A stretch of 22,513 nt of DNA from Candidatus Thorarchaeota archaeon (GTDB taxonomy: Archaea > Asgardarchaeota > Thorarchaeia > Thorarchaeales > Thorarchaeaceae), in the NCBI GenBank assembly GCA_016839245.1, contig JAEOUN010000130.1, forward strand, positions 1 through 22,513, read 5' to 3'. Both the position numbers and the translations under genes were made by a program. Positions 7,939-16,018 of this stretch are shown piece by piece. Position 1 is the first letter of the stretch; every line of letters begins with the position of its first letter. The notes under the pieces were generated by a model. The model made no database searches, was not told the DNA's origin, and saw only the letters and a program-made list of their open reading frames with translations.

Positions 7939-7950
7939 TTTAATATATTA
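7939..7950 (+). promoter_or_regulatory. Candidate TATA box for histidine-phosphatase-fold gene
   Basis: TTTAATATATTA lies 36-47 bases before the ATG at 7986. A start of transcription about 25 bases further on would give a short leader carrying the GGCGG/TCAGG purine stretch before the ATG. Position and match to the archaeal TATA pattern support it; there is no experimental evidence. Confidence 0.45.
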
Positions 7951-7985
7951 GATTGAAATAATAGAAATACTAGGCGGTCAGGCAG

Positions 7986-8642
7986 ATGTTTGAGTATGTT
8001 CAAGAACACGAGGACCGAGCAAGACTAGAACCTAGAACAATGGTCTACATAATTGTGATTGGAGAGATAGACTTAGAAAATCAGGGGAAACTATCGGAGA
8101 GAGGAAAGAACCAGGTTCAAGAATTGGCATATTCTCGTTTAGTCGCAGGTGTGAGCAAGATATACAGTTCATCAGCAAAAGAAGCTCTTGAAACATCGGA
8201 TATTCTGAAGAAAGAATTCTATTGTAATGTCGATAAGAAAGATTGTCTTGTTGAACTTAAGCTTGGATCCTCTTGGAATGATGATGAATACTTGAAGTCA
8301 ACTCTTCCTCTTCTATGGGATGATGAGGATTATACACCTAAGAATGGCGAATCAATGGCAGAAGCTCGTTCAAGAATTAGAAACTGCATGAATGAAATTG
8401 GTCTTCGTCACCAAGGAGATAGCGTTGCTATTGTTACTCATCCTCTCTTGGCAAATATATTTCACTCACAAGTCGTAGGAACCCCATCGAGCCTTCATGA
8501 CCTGTTGGCAACTGGTTTTGCATCATGCGCATCCTATGAACATACAAAGAAAGGATGGACATTAGTTATGCCTCCTGACAATAGCTACCTTACTGATCCA
8601 TCAACTATTGCTGATCTCTTACCTGAAGGTCTAAACGATTAA
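7986..8642 (+). CDS. Histidine phosphatase superfamily protein, probably catalytically dead
   Basis: The protein is 218 residues. It aligns by eye with the phosphoglycerate-mutase/histidine-phosphatase fold: first strand YIIVIGE (21-27), LSERGKNQVQEL (36-47), YSSSAKEALETSDIL (60-74), an acidic E90, GESMAEARSR (121-130), and IVTHPLL (149-155) with the second family histidine at 152. The catalytic R-H-G of the first strand is V-I-G here (24-26), so the phospho-accepting histidine is an isoleucine. The usual arginine of the SSxxxRAxxT motif is E66. Phosphatase or mutase activity is therefore unlikely, and a binding, sensing or scaffold role fits better. A start at Met19 is possible but the upstream ATG has the better placed purine stretch. 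It has its own TATA-like box and ends at a strong hairpin. Confidence 0.8.
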   Translation: MFEYVQEHEDRARLEPRTMVYIIVIGEIDLENQGKLSERGKNQVQELAYSRLVAGVSKIYSSSAKEALETSDILKKEFYCNVDKKDCLVELKLGSSWNDDEYLKSTLPLLWDDEDYTPKNGESMAEARSRIRNCMNEIGLRHQGDSVAIVTHPLLANIFHSQVVGTPSSLHDLLATGFASCASYEHTKKGWTLVMPPDNSYLTDPSTIADLLPEGLND

Positions 8643-8653
8643 AAAGAGTGTGA

Positions 8654-8679
8654 GAGGTCAGACTCCAAAGTCTGGCCTC
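8654..8679. terminator. 11-bp hairpin between convergent genes
   Basis: GAGGTCAGACT (8654-8664) pairs with AGTCTGGCCTC (8669-8679) over 11 positions with a single G-T wobble and a CCAA tetraloop. It fills the 55-base gap between the stop codons at 8642 (+) and 8698 (-). The symmetry lets it act on both strands. No long T-run follows on either side, so it may be an mRNA 3'-end structure rather than a textbook intrinsic terminator. Confidence 0.6.
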
Positions 8680-8697
8680 AATCATGAATTCAGATTA

Positions 8698-11600
8698 CTA
8701 GCGTCTACGATACATCACGCAGACAATGACTACAAGAGTCACAACTCCACCAACAAGCAGGTACAGAATAAATGGATTTCTTCCATCTTCTGGGTAGGTT
8801 GGTATTGTTGTTGTGGTAGTGCTACTACCTGTGTGTAGCGAACTGGTATATGCCACGAAGACTGGATCACAGATGATATCATGCCCACTCCAGTTTGCAT
8901 ACCCGGCAGTCATAAAGAGCATAGATGCAGCCACTTGCCAATTTGTTACAGAGTTACCTGATGCAGATTCGTACATGATGCTAAAGGCACCAATTGGTGC
9001 AGTGGACGAACCAGAGTAGTAAGTTCCTGTATAGCCATCGCCACCCCATATATATGGCAAATTGCCCATTGATACTTCAGCATACAGAGTATCTTCATCA
9101 CCAAATCTATAGTATGATGCATCAATACTTGCTGAATTACTATCAGTAACTGGTCGACTATCAGCATAATATCGTGTAGCAGTTCCAGTTGCTAAGACTC
9201 CAAAGAAGTTTACCGCAAGACTGCGACCATCCAATACACTGTTATCGAAATCATGTAGTGTCCAATCACCAATGACTTGATCGACTTTGAATGATACTGC
9301 ATGATTCCATGTCTGTGGATCCTCGGGATCATATTGAACCATATCAACATTGAATGAGATATCAAAGGCCATTTCAGCGATGGTTGCATCAGTTATCCAG
9401 TAATCGAAGTTCGTGGAGTTTAGACCCATAGCGCCTTCGTAGGATTGTCTAAAGTCCCATGCTCCTCTCAATGCAGAAGAGTGTTCAATATGAAGTGGAT
9501 ATATGGTGATGTCCACATTAGAGATTGTTATACCAAAGCTCACTTCAGTATCGGGGCTCACGACAACATTGCCAGATGAGTTTGTAGCTCCAAATGGTCT
9601 TCGAAGTGTGACACTTTCTATGTCATCTATAAGGACAAGATGAGTTACTTCTTCTGTGACAACTTGCCCTCTGACAACTGAGAAGTCAGGTGCATTCAAG
9701 GAAGGACCAATACCATCATTGAAAATCAGGAGACCTGCATATTCAGCTTGGAAATGAGCAAGAGTGGCTTGGTTATCCGCAATACTTACCCAGAAATTCT
9801 GAGTAGTTCCCCATGCAAACCAACTCGTTGTCCAATGACCCTGTTCGATACCAGGAATTGTACTCACATCTAATGTTCGGTTCTTAGAAAGCCAAGAAAC
9901 GTACTCGTATCCTGGAAGACCAATATCATTATCAAAATCAGCCCAAAGCGAGTTTTGAATTTCAACCATCTCGCTTGAACTGACAAGACTGCCATCAGTA
10001 TGATACCAATAGAAGGTTTCATTCGCGCTGAACCAAATCTCCTGCTCCACAACGCCCATCCAATTCTTCGACCAGAATTCATCACCTGCAGTGCCAGGAG
10101 ATGGATCAAATCCAACACCGACCCACATGCCATCTACTGTGACATTACCATAGTCATCCCAAAATCCAGTTCTAAGGATATAGTACTGATCGTCAGTTGT
10201 GAAGATATTCCCATCTAAATCAATAGCACCATTACTCGTTACGACCCAAATAGGAGGTGTGTATGAAGATGCGTCACCAAGGCGTAGATTTCGTGGACTC
10301 CACAATGCGCTACTTGAGAGATCAATCTGGTTGTACTGATCTGTCCAAGAGGCTACTAGTTCACTGTATTCTTCTGGAGTATACCCTGTTCCATTGAGAA
10401 AATCTGGGTATCCCCATGGAATTGATTCATTAAGTCGAAATCGGACATTCTGAAGAATACCAGCCATAATTGTAGCTTTCTCAAAAACCATAGATGAGGC
10501 AGTGGGTAAAAATTGGAATGTTACCTTAAGGATAGATAGGTCATCATTTAATTGTAAACTGAAATCTATTACTTCCCAATCTGTAGATGTGGTAGTAGTA
10601 TTCCCCACATATGTGCCACCTCTAAGGTAATAGTATGTTATATTTTCAGAAACAGTATATGATGAACTTGTATTGAAGTTCAATATCATCGTATGAGTGA
10701 TATCACTTCTCCAGTAATGCGTTTCATTTCCATCCATAGTTGATCCTTTGACAGTAACTGTAAAGTCCACTAATTCCTGTGTGAAGTTAAAAGCAGCACC
10801 AGTATCAAGTTCATAAATTATTGATCCATTTATCTCATTTACATCTCTATGAATTAAGAGTGTAAGATTAAGTAGTTCTTCTCGTTGCGCAACATTGGCA
10901 ATTGTTCCACTCATATCATAGACAAAGGCTTCAATGAAAGCATCACGGAAAGAGAGTTTCATTGTTGCGCGTGTTTTTATCTCAGGTCTTGCTGTGATTG
11001 GTTGACCATCAACATCGAGAACCGTAACCAATCCCATCTCTGGCTCTATTATTCCGCCAAATCCAAATCCAGGATCTAAATCGGTTTCATTTGTAAAGTA
11101 TCCAGCCCATTGGACTCTATGACGATCATCAAATACACCAGTATTGACCGGGTCAATAACATAGTATCGAGAGAGTTCAATCGTTGAATTCTCGATAACG
11201 GAGAGATATGGGAACCACATTCCAACACCTCCACCAAGATCTAACCATTCCCATGAAAGATCAAGATATCCTGCGAGAACTGATACATCTGTTGAATTAA
11301 CATTCAAGAACATAAATGGATAGAGATCGATTTCTCTCTGGACCCATGTCACATCCTTATTGAATAAAACTGACTCTGTGATTTCTAATCCTACTGGATA
11401 AGTCCAGTTTTCAGTTATCAGATAAGACGAGTCTTGGGTTAACTGTGTGAAAGGTATCAATGTCCGACCAATCTGAACTGAAGATTTCATCCGTACAATA
11501 AACGTGTCATTGACATCGACATAATGTATGATATTTCCAAATTCATCAACAATATCAGCATAGTAGTAGTTTGGTAATGAAAAATCGAATGGATTCACAC

Positions 11601-12264
11601 CAATACCAAAACCAATTGGTGGACTGCCATATTCTCCGCGAAGATTCTCAGCTAACCACGATGGCATTACTGGGCGGCCCTTGATATCAATCACCTGCAT
11701 CCCAGTACTAAGTACTCGTGGAGCAATCGGAGTTTCATAGGTGATGGCGAATATGACTTCATAGTAATCTGTTTCTTCTATGAATGAAGATACTGATGAA
11801 TTCAGATGAATGAAGTTAGAAGTTCTTGGGTCTTCGACACCAGCAACATAGACATAGGCCACGCTATTCCATCGATCTGCTGTGGCATTATATTCCAAGG
11901 CAAAAGATGGAGAACGATCAATATCACTGGTACCCCAGAATTGAACCGAATCCAATTCATTATCAACTCCAAGGAAATCTTTTGGTATTGTAATATTCAC
12001 AAGTAGGTTGTAGCCCACTTCAATTCTATAGCTGTTATCAGCAATGTCAGTTCCATTAGCATACTCTATCGTCACTGTTGGCTGAGGACCAAAAACCCAA
12101 TGAGATTGCTGTTCGGAATGTTCGACTTGAACAGTCTCATTAGCAACTTCCCATGCAACACGTAGAATAGGATCGGAAGTCCTTTGAGCAACAGCAGGAT
12201 AGATTGACCCTGCAATACTGATGCACAGCAATGAAATTAAAATAATTGTAATAGTTTTCCTCAT
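8698..12264 (-). CDS. Large secreted, membrane-anchored surface protein
   Basis: The protein is 1188 residues. The ATG at 12264 is chosen over the in-frame GTG at 12273 because GAGGTG (12271-12276) lies 6 bases before the ATG and covers the GTG. The first 27 residues (MRKTITIILISLLCISIAGS, then IYPAVAQ) are a typical signal peptide with cleavage after AVAQ. The bulk is Asn/Ser/Thr- and aromatic-rich beta-type sequence with many N-x-S/T sequons, as expected of an archaeal glycosylated exoprotein. It ends in a Thr-rich linker (SSTTTTTIPT), a single membrane helix (about 18 hydrophobic residues) and a short MYRRR cytoplasmic anchor. I recognise no enzymatic domain, and few cysteines occur. It could be a cell-surface, adhesion or S-layer-associated protein. 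It lies downstream of the debranching enzyme on the same strand, about 200 bases away. Confidence 0.85.
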   Translation of the reverse strand: MRKTITIILISLLCISIAGSIYPAVAQRTSDPILRVAWEVANETVQVEHSEQQSHWVFGPQPTVTIEYANGTDIADNSYRIEVGYNLLVNITIPKDFLGVDNELDSVQFWGTSDIDRSPSFALEYNATADRWNSVAYVYVAGVEDPRTSNFIHLNSSVSSFIEETDYYEVIFAITYETPIAPRVLSTGMQVIDIKGRPVMPSWLAENLRGEYGSPPIGFGIGVNPFDFSLPNYYYADIVDEFGNIIHYVDVNDTFIVRMKSSVQIGRTLIPFTQLTQDSSYLITENWTYPVGLEITESVLFNKDVTWVQREIDLYPFMFLNVNSTDVSVLAGYLDLSWEWLDLGGGVGMWFPYLSVIENSTIELSRYYVIDPVNTGVFDDRHRVQWAGYFTNETDLDPGFGFGGIIEPEMGLVTVLDVDGQPITARPEIKTRATMKLSFRDAFIEAFVYDMSGTIANVAQREELLNLTLLIHRDVNEINGSIIYELDTGAAFNFTQELVDFTVTVKGSTMDGNETHYWRSDITHTMILNFNTSSSYTVSENITYYYLRGGTYVGNTTTTSTDWEVIDFSLQLNDDLSILKVTFQFLPTASSMVFEKATIMAGILQNVRFRLNESIPWGYPDFLNGTGYTPEEYSELVASWTDQYNQIDLSSSALWSPRNLRLGDASSYTPPIWVVTSNGAIDLDGNIFTTDDQYYILRTGFWDDYGNVTVDGMWVGVGFDPSPGTAGDEFWSKNWMGVVEQEIWFSANETFYWYHTDGSLVSSSEMVEIQNSLWADFDNDIGLPGYEYVSWLSKNRTLDVSTIPGIEQGHWTTSWFAWGTTQNFWVSIADNQATLAHFQAEYAGLLIFNDGIGPSLNAPDFSVVRGQVVTEEVTHLVLIDDIESVTLRRPFGATNSSGNVVVSPDTEVSFGITISNVDITIYPLHIEHSSALRGAWDFRQSYEGAMGLNSTNFDYWITDATIAEMAFDISFNVDMVQYDPEDPQTWNHAVSFKVDQVIGDWTLHDFDNSVLDGRSLAVNFFGVLATGTATRYYADSRPVTDSNSASIDASYYRFGDEDTLYAEVSMGNLPYIWGGDGYTGTYYSGSSTAPIGAFSIMYESASGNSVTNWQVAASMLFMTAGYANWSGHDIICDPVFVAYTSSLHTGSSTTTTTIPTYPEDGRNPFILYLLVGGVVTLVVIVCVMYRRR

Positions 12265-12470
12265 TTTTTCCACCTCATCAAGAACCTAGCGTGCTGCATA
12301 TATCTAACATAGAAGTTTTCCACAGTGAATGCTGGTTCCTGAATACTTGGTATTTTCATTAAAGGCACCTTCCTGGTAACCTCTGATGGAAAAACCGACA
12401 ACCTGCATTATTACTATCAGTTTTCATATATAGTATATTTGTGAATGAATCATCTATATGATTCATCAAG
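12265..12470 (-). promoter_or_regulatory. Intergenic region upstream of surface protein gene
   Basis: This 206-base gap holds a 9-bp perfect hairpin at 12445-12466 near the debranching-enzyme stop. It also holds two AT-rich candidate TATA stretches read on the minus strand, around 12425-12440 and at 12297-12306 (TAGATATATG), and the GAGGTG ribosome site at 12271-12276. The surface gene therefore probably has its own promoter. I cannot choose between the two boxes from sequence alone. Confidence 0.3.
12445..12466 (-). terminator. 9-bp perfect hairpin after debranching-enzyme gene
   Basis: ATGAATCAT (12445-12453) and ATGATTCAT (12458-12466) are perfect reverse complements around a 4-base loop, 4 bases beyond the TAA stop (12471-12473) of the minus-strand gene. 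The bases after it on that strand are AT-rich but not a pure T-run. It is a likely 3'-end structure, though a protein-binding palindrome is possible. Confidence 0.45.
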
Positions 12471-14486
12471 TTATAATTCATCAAAATATACTCTAAGAAG
12501 TTCAGCAACACTTCTTGCTCTTGAAACCATTCCTCTATCACGGTGTGGCTTTGAACCATCAAACATGTCTGAAACAGTTCCCAAGCAGCCTCTTCGGACC
12601 GTACTGAGTACTGGCCTAAAGAATTTCTTCTCAGCTTTTAGTTTATTCTCCGGAGTGTTGCCATTGACTGCTAACCAAGCGCTGATGTATGGACCTATTA
12701 GCCAAGGATGAACCGATCCCTGATGAGTTGCTGCGGCTCGACTTCTTGGTCCGCCTGTATAAGCTCGTGCATAACGTGAATCACTTGGAGATAGTGTTCT
12801 GAGCCCAAAAGGCGTAAGGAGCTCCTTTGTTACAATTTTAAGGACGGAGTTTGCTTTTAGAGGATCTAGCAGAGGAAAAGGCAAGCTTAAGGCAAAGATT
12901 TGATTTGGGCGGATGGAGCTATCCTTTTCGTCATCAGTCACAACATCATAAAGATACCCTAGTTCAGGATTCCAAAAGGTCTGCTCAAACGCTTCACGTA
13001 TCCAAGAAGCTACCGCTTGAAACTCATAGGGGTCTCGACCCATTATATTGCACATCTCGCCCATAGCCATTAATGCATTAAACCACAAGGCATTGGTTTC
13101 AACACACTTACCAATTCTGGGAGTCGGACACCAATCATCAATACGCTCATTCATCCAGGAAACATCGACTCCTTCTATTCCGGATATGAGCATCCCATCA
13201 TGGTCTTCGTGGATATTGTATTTAGTTCCAATCCTGTACGCTGTAATGATAGATTCCATTGTTTCCCAGATAATCCCCCTTAGAAACTCAACATCGTTTG
13301 TTGCCTGTATGTATCTATATACAGCCATTATGAACCAAAGAGAAGCATCAACTGAATCATATTCAGGTTGAATACCTCTATCTGGAAAATCATTGGGAAT
13401 CAATCCATATCGTGAGTATCGTGCATAGTTGGTAAGAACTGCTCTAGCATCTTGAAAACGTCCAATAGACATTGTCAATCCAGAAAGTGCAATCATGGCA
13501 TCGAGTCCGATATCAGCCAGCTCATGATACCCGGCAATTATTGATCTCATTTTTGTAGAAACTCTATCAACGATGAAGGTATCAGCATCAAGAACAAGCC
13601 ATTCTATGTCTTCGTCTCGTTCTTTGGAGGACATTGCATAAGCTCTATCATTGAGAATTTTTCTTCTTCTGAGTTCCTCAAATCGAAGTCTTGCAAAATC
13701 CTTTCTCTGTGCTTTCGTTAATGTCCCAAGACTTTCCATGAGTTCCTTACTTGATGGACCTACGGCAAATAAGAAAGAGAGAAAATGTTCTCCAGGTTCC
13801 AAAACTGTGTGAAATACACCAGGAATAATCATTTCCTCTTCACAAGGTAAGCCCATCGCTTTATCCCGTCTGTAAACTTGTGGATCTGTTACTCTATATT
13901 CACTTGACATGAATTCAGCATCAGGAGTGTATGCATACATCCAAGGACTATTTGAGCGGTCGTCATATGATAGGTAAGAATGCTCATCAATTACCTCAAA
14001 TCCAGGAGTGAAATCAAGATGAGGTGGTCGTGCATGGATATCTCTACATGTCTGGAGAGGAGTGACTGTAAAGACAGTTTCTTCTGAGTTCTTTACTTCG
14101 TAATTTACAACAGTGAGATTCCTGCGGTATGCCATGAATACCGTCTTTTCAAGCTCTACACACCCAGTTGCATAAACCATCTGTGGAAGCGGATTTAGCT
14201 CGAATCGTTTCAAATAACGATATCCACGGTGTGTAACGCCTTCATTGGTCTGTTCAGTACTCAGGTTACACTCTCCATCTTTATTGATTATAACTTCATC
14301 AAGTCTTGAGAGAGTCAGCCACCGATCGACAGGGGGATTCAATGAAGAAACAAGTAGCCCATGATAACCTCTGACATTTAAACCGACTATGGTAGAAGAC
14401 GTATATCCTCCTAGACCATTCGTATAGAGCCATTCGAAAGTCACCGCTCTATTTAATCGGAGATCAGCGTCTTCCAGTGTTATCAC
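12471..14486 (-). CDS. Archaeal-type glycogen debranching enzyme (amylo-alpha-1,6-glucosidase family, GH133-like)
   Basis: The protein is 671 residues, the usual length of the archaeal/bacterial GDE family. The N-terminal beta domain shows FEWLYTNGLGGYTSSTIVG (about 19-37) and RGYHGLLV, the family signature; the C-terminal (alpha/alpha) barrel shows GVDVSWMNERIDDWCPTPR (about 440-458), GKCVETNALWFNAL and the closing SDMFDGSKPHRDRG (about 639-652) with SVAELLR. Such enzymes hydrolyse alpha-1,6 branch glucose of glycogen-like polymers in the cytosol. Two usually invariant acidic positions differ: the WMD segment reads WMN (N446) and the SEIFDG segment reads SDMFDG (D640), so activity may be altered. 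The GTG start at 14486 is supported by GAGGT at 14496-14500 (9-base spacing). The upstream divergent gene is an MFS transporter. Confidence 0.9.
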   Translation of the reverse strand: MITLEDADLRLNRAVTFEWLYTNGLGGYTSSTIVGLNVRGYHGLLVSSLNPPVDRWLTLSRLDEVIINKDGECNLSTEQTNEGVTHRGYRYLKRFELNPLPQMVYATGCVELEKTVFMAYRRNLTVVNYEVKNSEETVFTVTPLQTCRDIHARPPHLDFTPGFEVIDEHSYLSYDDRSNSPWMYAYTPDAEFMSSEYRVTDPQVYRRDKAMGLPCEEEMIIPGVFHTVLEPGEHFLSFLFAVGPSSKELMESLGTLTKAQRKDFARLRFEELRRRKILNDRAYAMSSKERDEDIEWLVLDADTFIVDRVSTKMRSIIAGYHELADIGLDAMIALSGLTMSIGRFQDARAVLTNYARYSRYGLIPNDFPDRGIQPEYDSVDASLWFIMAVYRYIQATNDVEFLRGIIWETMESIITAYRIGTKYNIHEDHDGMLISGIEGVDVSWMNERIDDWCPTPRIGKCVETNALWFNALMAMGEMCNIMGRDPYEFQAVASWIREAFEQTFWNPELGYLYDVVTDDEKDSSIRPNQIFALSLPFPLLDPLKANSVLKIVTKELLTPFGLRTLSPSDSRYARAYTGGPRSRAAATHQGSVHPWLIGPYISAWLAVNGNTPENKLKAEKKFFRPVLSTVRRGCLGTVSDMFDGSKPHRDRGMVSRARSVAELLRVYFDEL

Positions 14487-14623
14487 GATTGTGGGACCTC
14501 GTTATTTTTTCTCATGTCAGACTCAAACCTCGTACACTTTAAGGTTGTGTGATACAATAAACCAAGCGCAGACAGACAGCATCTTAAAGAGAATTAAGCA
14601 AACACAATTGATAGGAGCTTTTT
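14487..14623. promoter_or_regulatory. Divergent intergenic spacer, debranching enzyme / MFS transporter
   Basis: The 137-base gap should carry both promoters. It contains the GAGGT ribosome site of the leftward gene (14496-14500) and AGGAG of the rightward gene (14613-14617). I see no convincing TATA box or operator palindrome apart from a weak 5-bp AACCT/AGGTT inverted repeat near 14527-14548. Confidence 0.3.
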
Positions 14624-15937
14624 ATGATGCCGTCAGATAGTGATGCTTCTCAGTCCCTAGAGACCCTTCCAGTAGTGATAGGAAGTAGGTCTCGGAAGGT
14701 TCTGGGATTGAACATGAATCTCTGGCGACTAGCATTAGTTACTGGCATTGCACAGTTTTCAATGAGCTTGTGGACTTGGGAGTTCAGTATCTATCTTGAA
14801 TTTAATGTACTGCTCGCAAAATGGCAGATTGGCTTGGCTTTGTCAATTGGCACATTTGCTATGATTGTAGGATACATGGTTTCAGGAATTATCTCAGATT
14901 TTATTGGCAGAAAGAATACAATGGTCATCTCATTTATCCCTATGACAATGGGTTTGATAGGGATGTGGTTAAATCCAACCTGGCCTTTCATTGCATTAGA
15001 ATATGCGCTCAACCAATTTGGATGGGCATCAATCCTCGTCATCGTAGCCGCTATACCTGCAGATGAGATAGTAGCAGATGGTGGAACAAATAGTGCACGT
15101 ACCTTCACTATGGTTCTCCTTCCTGCATTTGTAGCGGATGGACTCAGCCCAATTCTTGGAGGTCTAATGCTGGATTCTGGTTATTCTGCAAGTCACCTTC
15201 ATCTAATTGCTGCGATTGGTTCAATAATAGCTTTATTTGCAGCCTTTATCTTTGTGAGAGAGTCTCTTACAAAAGAGGTGATATCAAAAGCAAAACGAGG
15301 ACCAATAATTACTATTCATGGATTAGGAAATAACTTCTGGAAATTTGTTCTCGGTATTTCTGGATTCATCTTCTTCTTTAGATCAGCAGTGGCATATCTA
15401 GGAAACCTTGCCGTTGGTGAGTGGGAGATCAGTCCTGCATGGTATGGATATGCATGGAGTTTCTATTCGATAACAAGCGCGATAATTCTCTATTCAGCAG
15501 GAACACTTGCAGATAAGAATGTCAAGGTAGCACAGACACTTGCTCTTCTAGGTAATGCAATCATTGTATTGGCGTTTTCAATGGTAAAGGGACTTACCTT
15601 TCTCATAGTCTTAAATGCACTATGGTCGTTACCAGTAGCATTATGGATAGGATCTGAGAATTCCATTGTTGCTGGAAGTGTCACAGTAGAAAAAAAGGGA
15701 AGAGCTCTGGGAACCTATCGTTATGTGCTGAGTATGATAGGTCTTTTTGCCTATTCATTTGGAGCATATGTTTGGGAGTTAAGTGCTAGTTTGAGAGTTG
15801 TCTATTTCTTTGCTGGAATTGAATGTCTTCTATTTACTATCATAATGGCAATAGCTCTCTCCTCAATTGACCTAAAACGTGATACAACAGGAATAACAGA
15901 TAAAGAAATTTCGCCACTTTCACTAGAAAAAACTTGA
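14624..15937 (+). CDS. Major facilitator superfamily (MFS) transporter
   Basis: The protein is 437 residues with a cytosolic N-terminal tail of about 33 residues followed by about twelve hydrophobic segments. The MFS motif A is present after the second helix as SGIISDFIGRKNT (87-99), and a weaker second-half copy reads SAGTLADKN. A hydrophilic loop rich in Lys/Arg (about 211-230, ESLTKEVISKAKRG) separates the two six-helix halves. It should be a proton- or gradient-driven importer or exporter in the cytoplasmic membrane. The substrate cannot be read from the sequence; divergence from a debranching enzyme hints at sugar but is weak evidence. AGGAG at 14613-14617 lies 6 bases before the first ATG and 9 before the second (14627). 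The gene ends 81 bases before nurA and is followed by an inverted repeat. Confidence 0.88.
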   Translation: MMPSDSDASQSLETLPVVIGSRSRKVLGLNMNLWRLALVTGIAQFSMSLWTWEFSIYLEFNVLLAKWQIGLALSIGTFAMIVGYMVSGIISDFIGRKNTMVISFIPMTMGLIGMWLNPTWPFIALEYALNQFGWASILVIVAAIPADEIVADGGTNSARTFTMVLLPAFVADGLSPILGGLMLDSGYSASHLHLIAAIGSIIALFAAFIFVRESLTKEVISKAKRGPIITIHGLGNNFWKFVLGISGFIFFFRSAVAYLGNLAVGEWEISPAWYGYAWSFYSITSAIILYSAGTLADKNVKVAQTLALLGNAIIVLAFSMVKGLTFLIVLNALWSLPVALWIGSENSIVAGSVTVEKKGRALGTYRYVLSMIGLFAYSFGAYVWELSASLRVVYFFAGIECLLFTIIMAIALSSIDLKRDTTGITDKEISPLSLEKT

Positions 15938-15962
15938 AAAATAACAACACTCAAAAAATCCG

Positions 15963-15992
15963 AGGAATGTTCTTATCTCTGTTTACATTCCT
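15963..15992 (+). repeat. Inverted repeat between MFS gene and nurA
   Basis: AGGAATGT (15963-15970) and ACATTCCT (15985-15992) are perfect 8-base inverted repeats with a 14-base spacer, 26 bases before the nurA ATG. It could be a hairpin ending the transporter transcript or a dyad operator for the nurA-herA operon. The wide spacer and the lack of a T-tract favour neither strongly. Confidence 0.4.
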
Positions 15993-16018
15993 GTTTCATA
16001 TGGAGTAGTGGGGATAAC

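Noticed and set aside
13048..13371. A 107-residue open frame opposite the debranching enzyme
   Set aside because: It is the antisense shadow of a well-supported gene and has no ribosome site or recognisable protein pattern.
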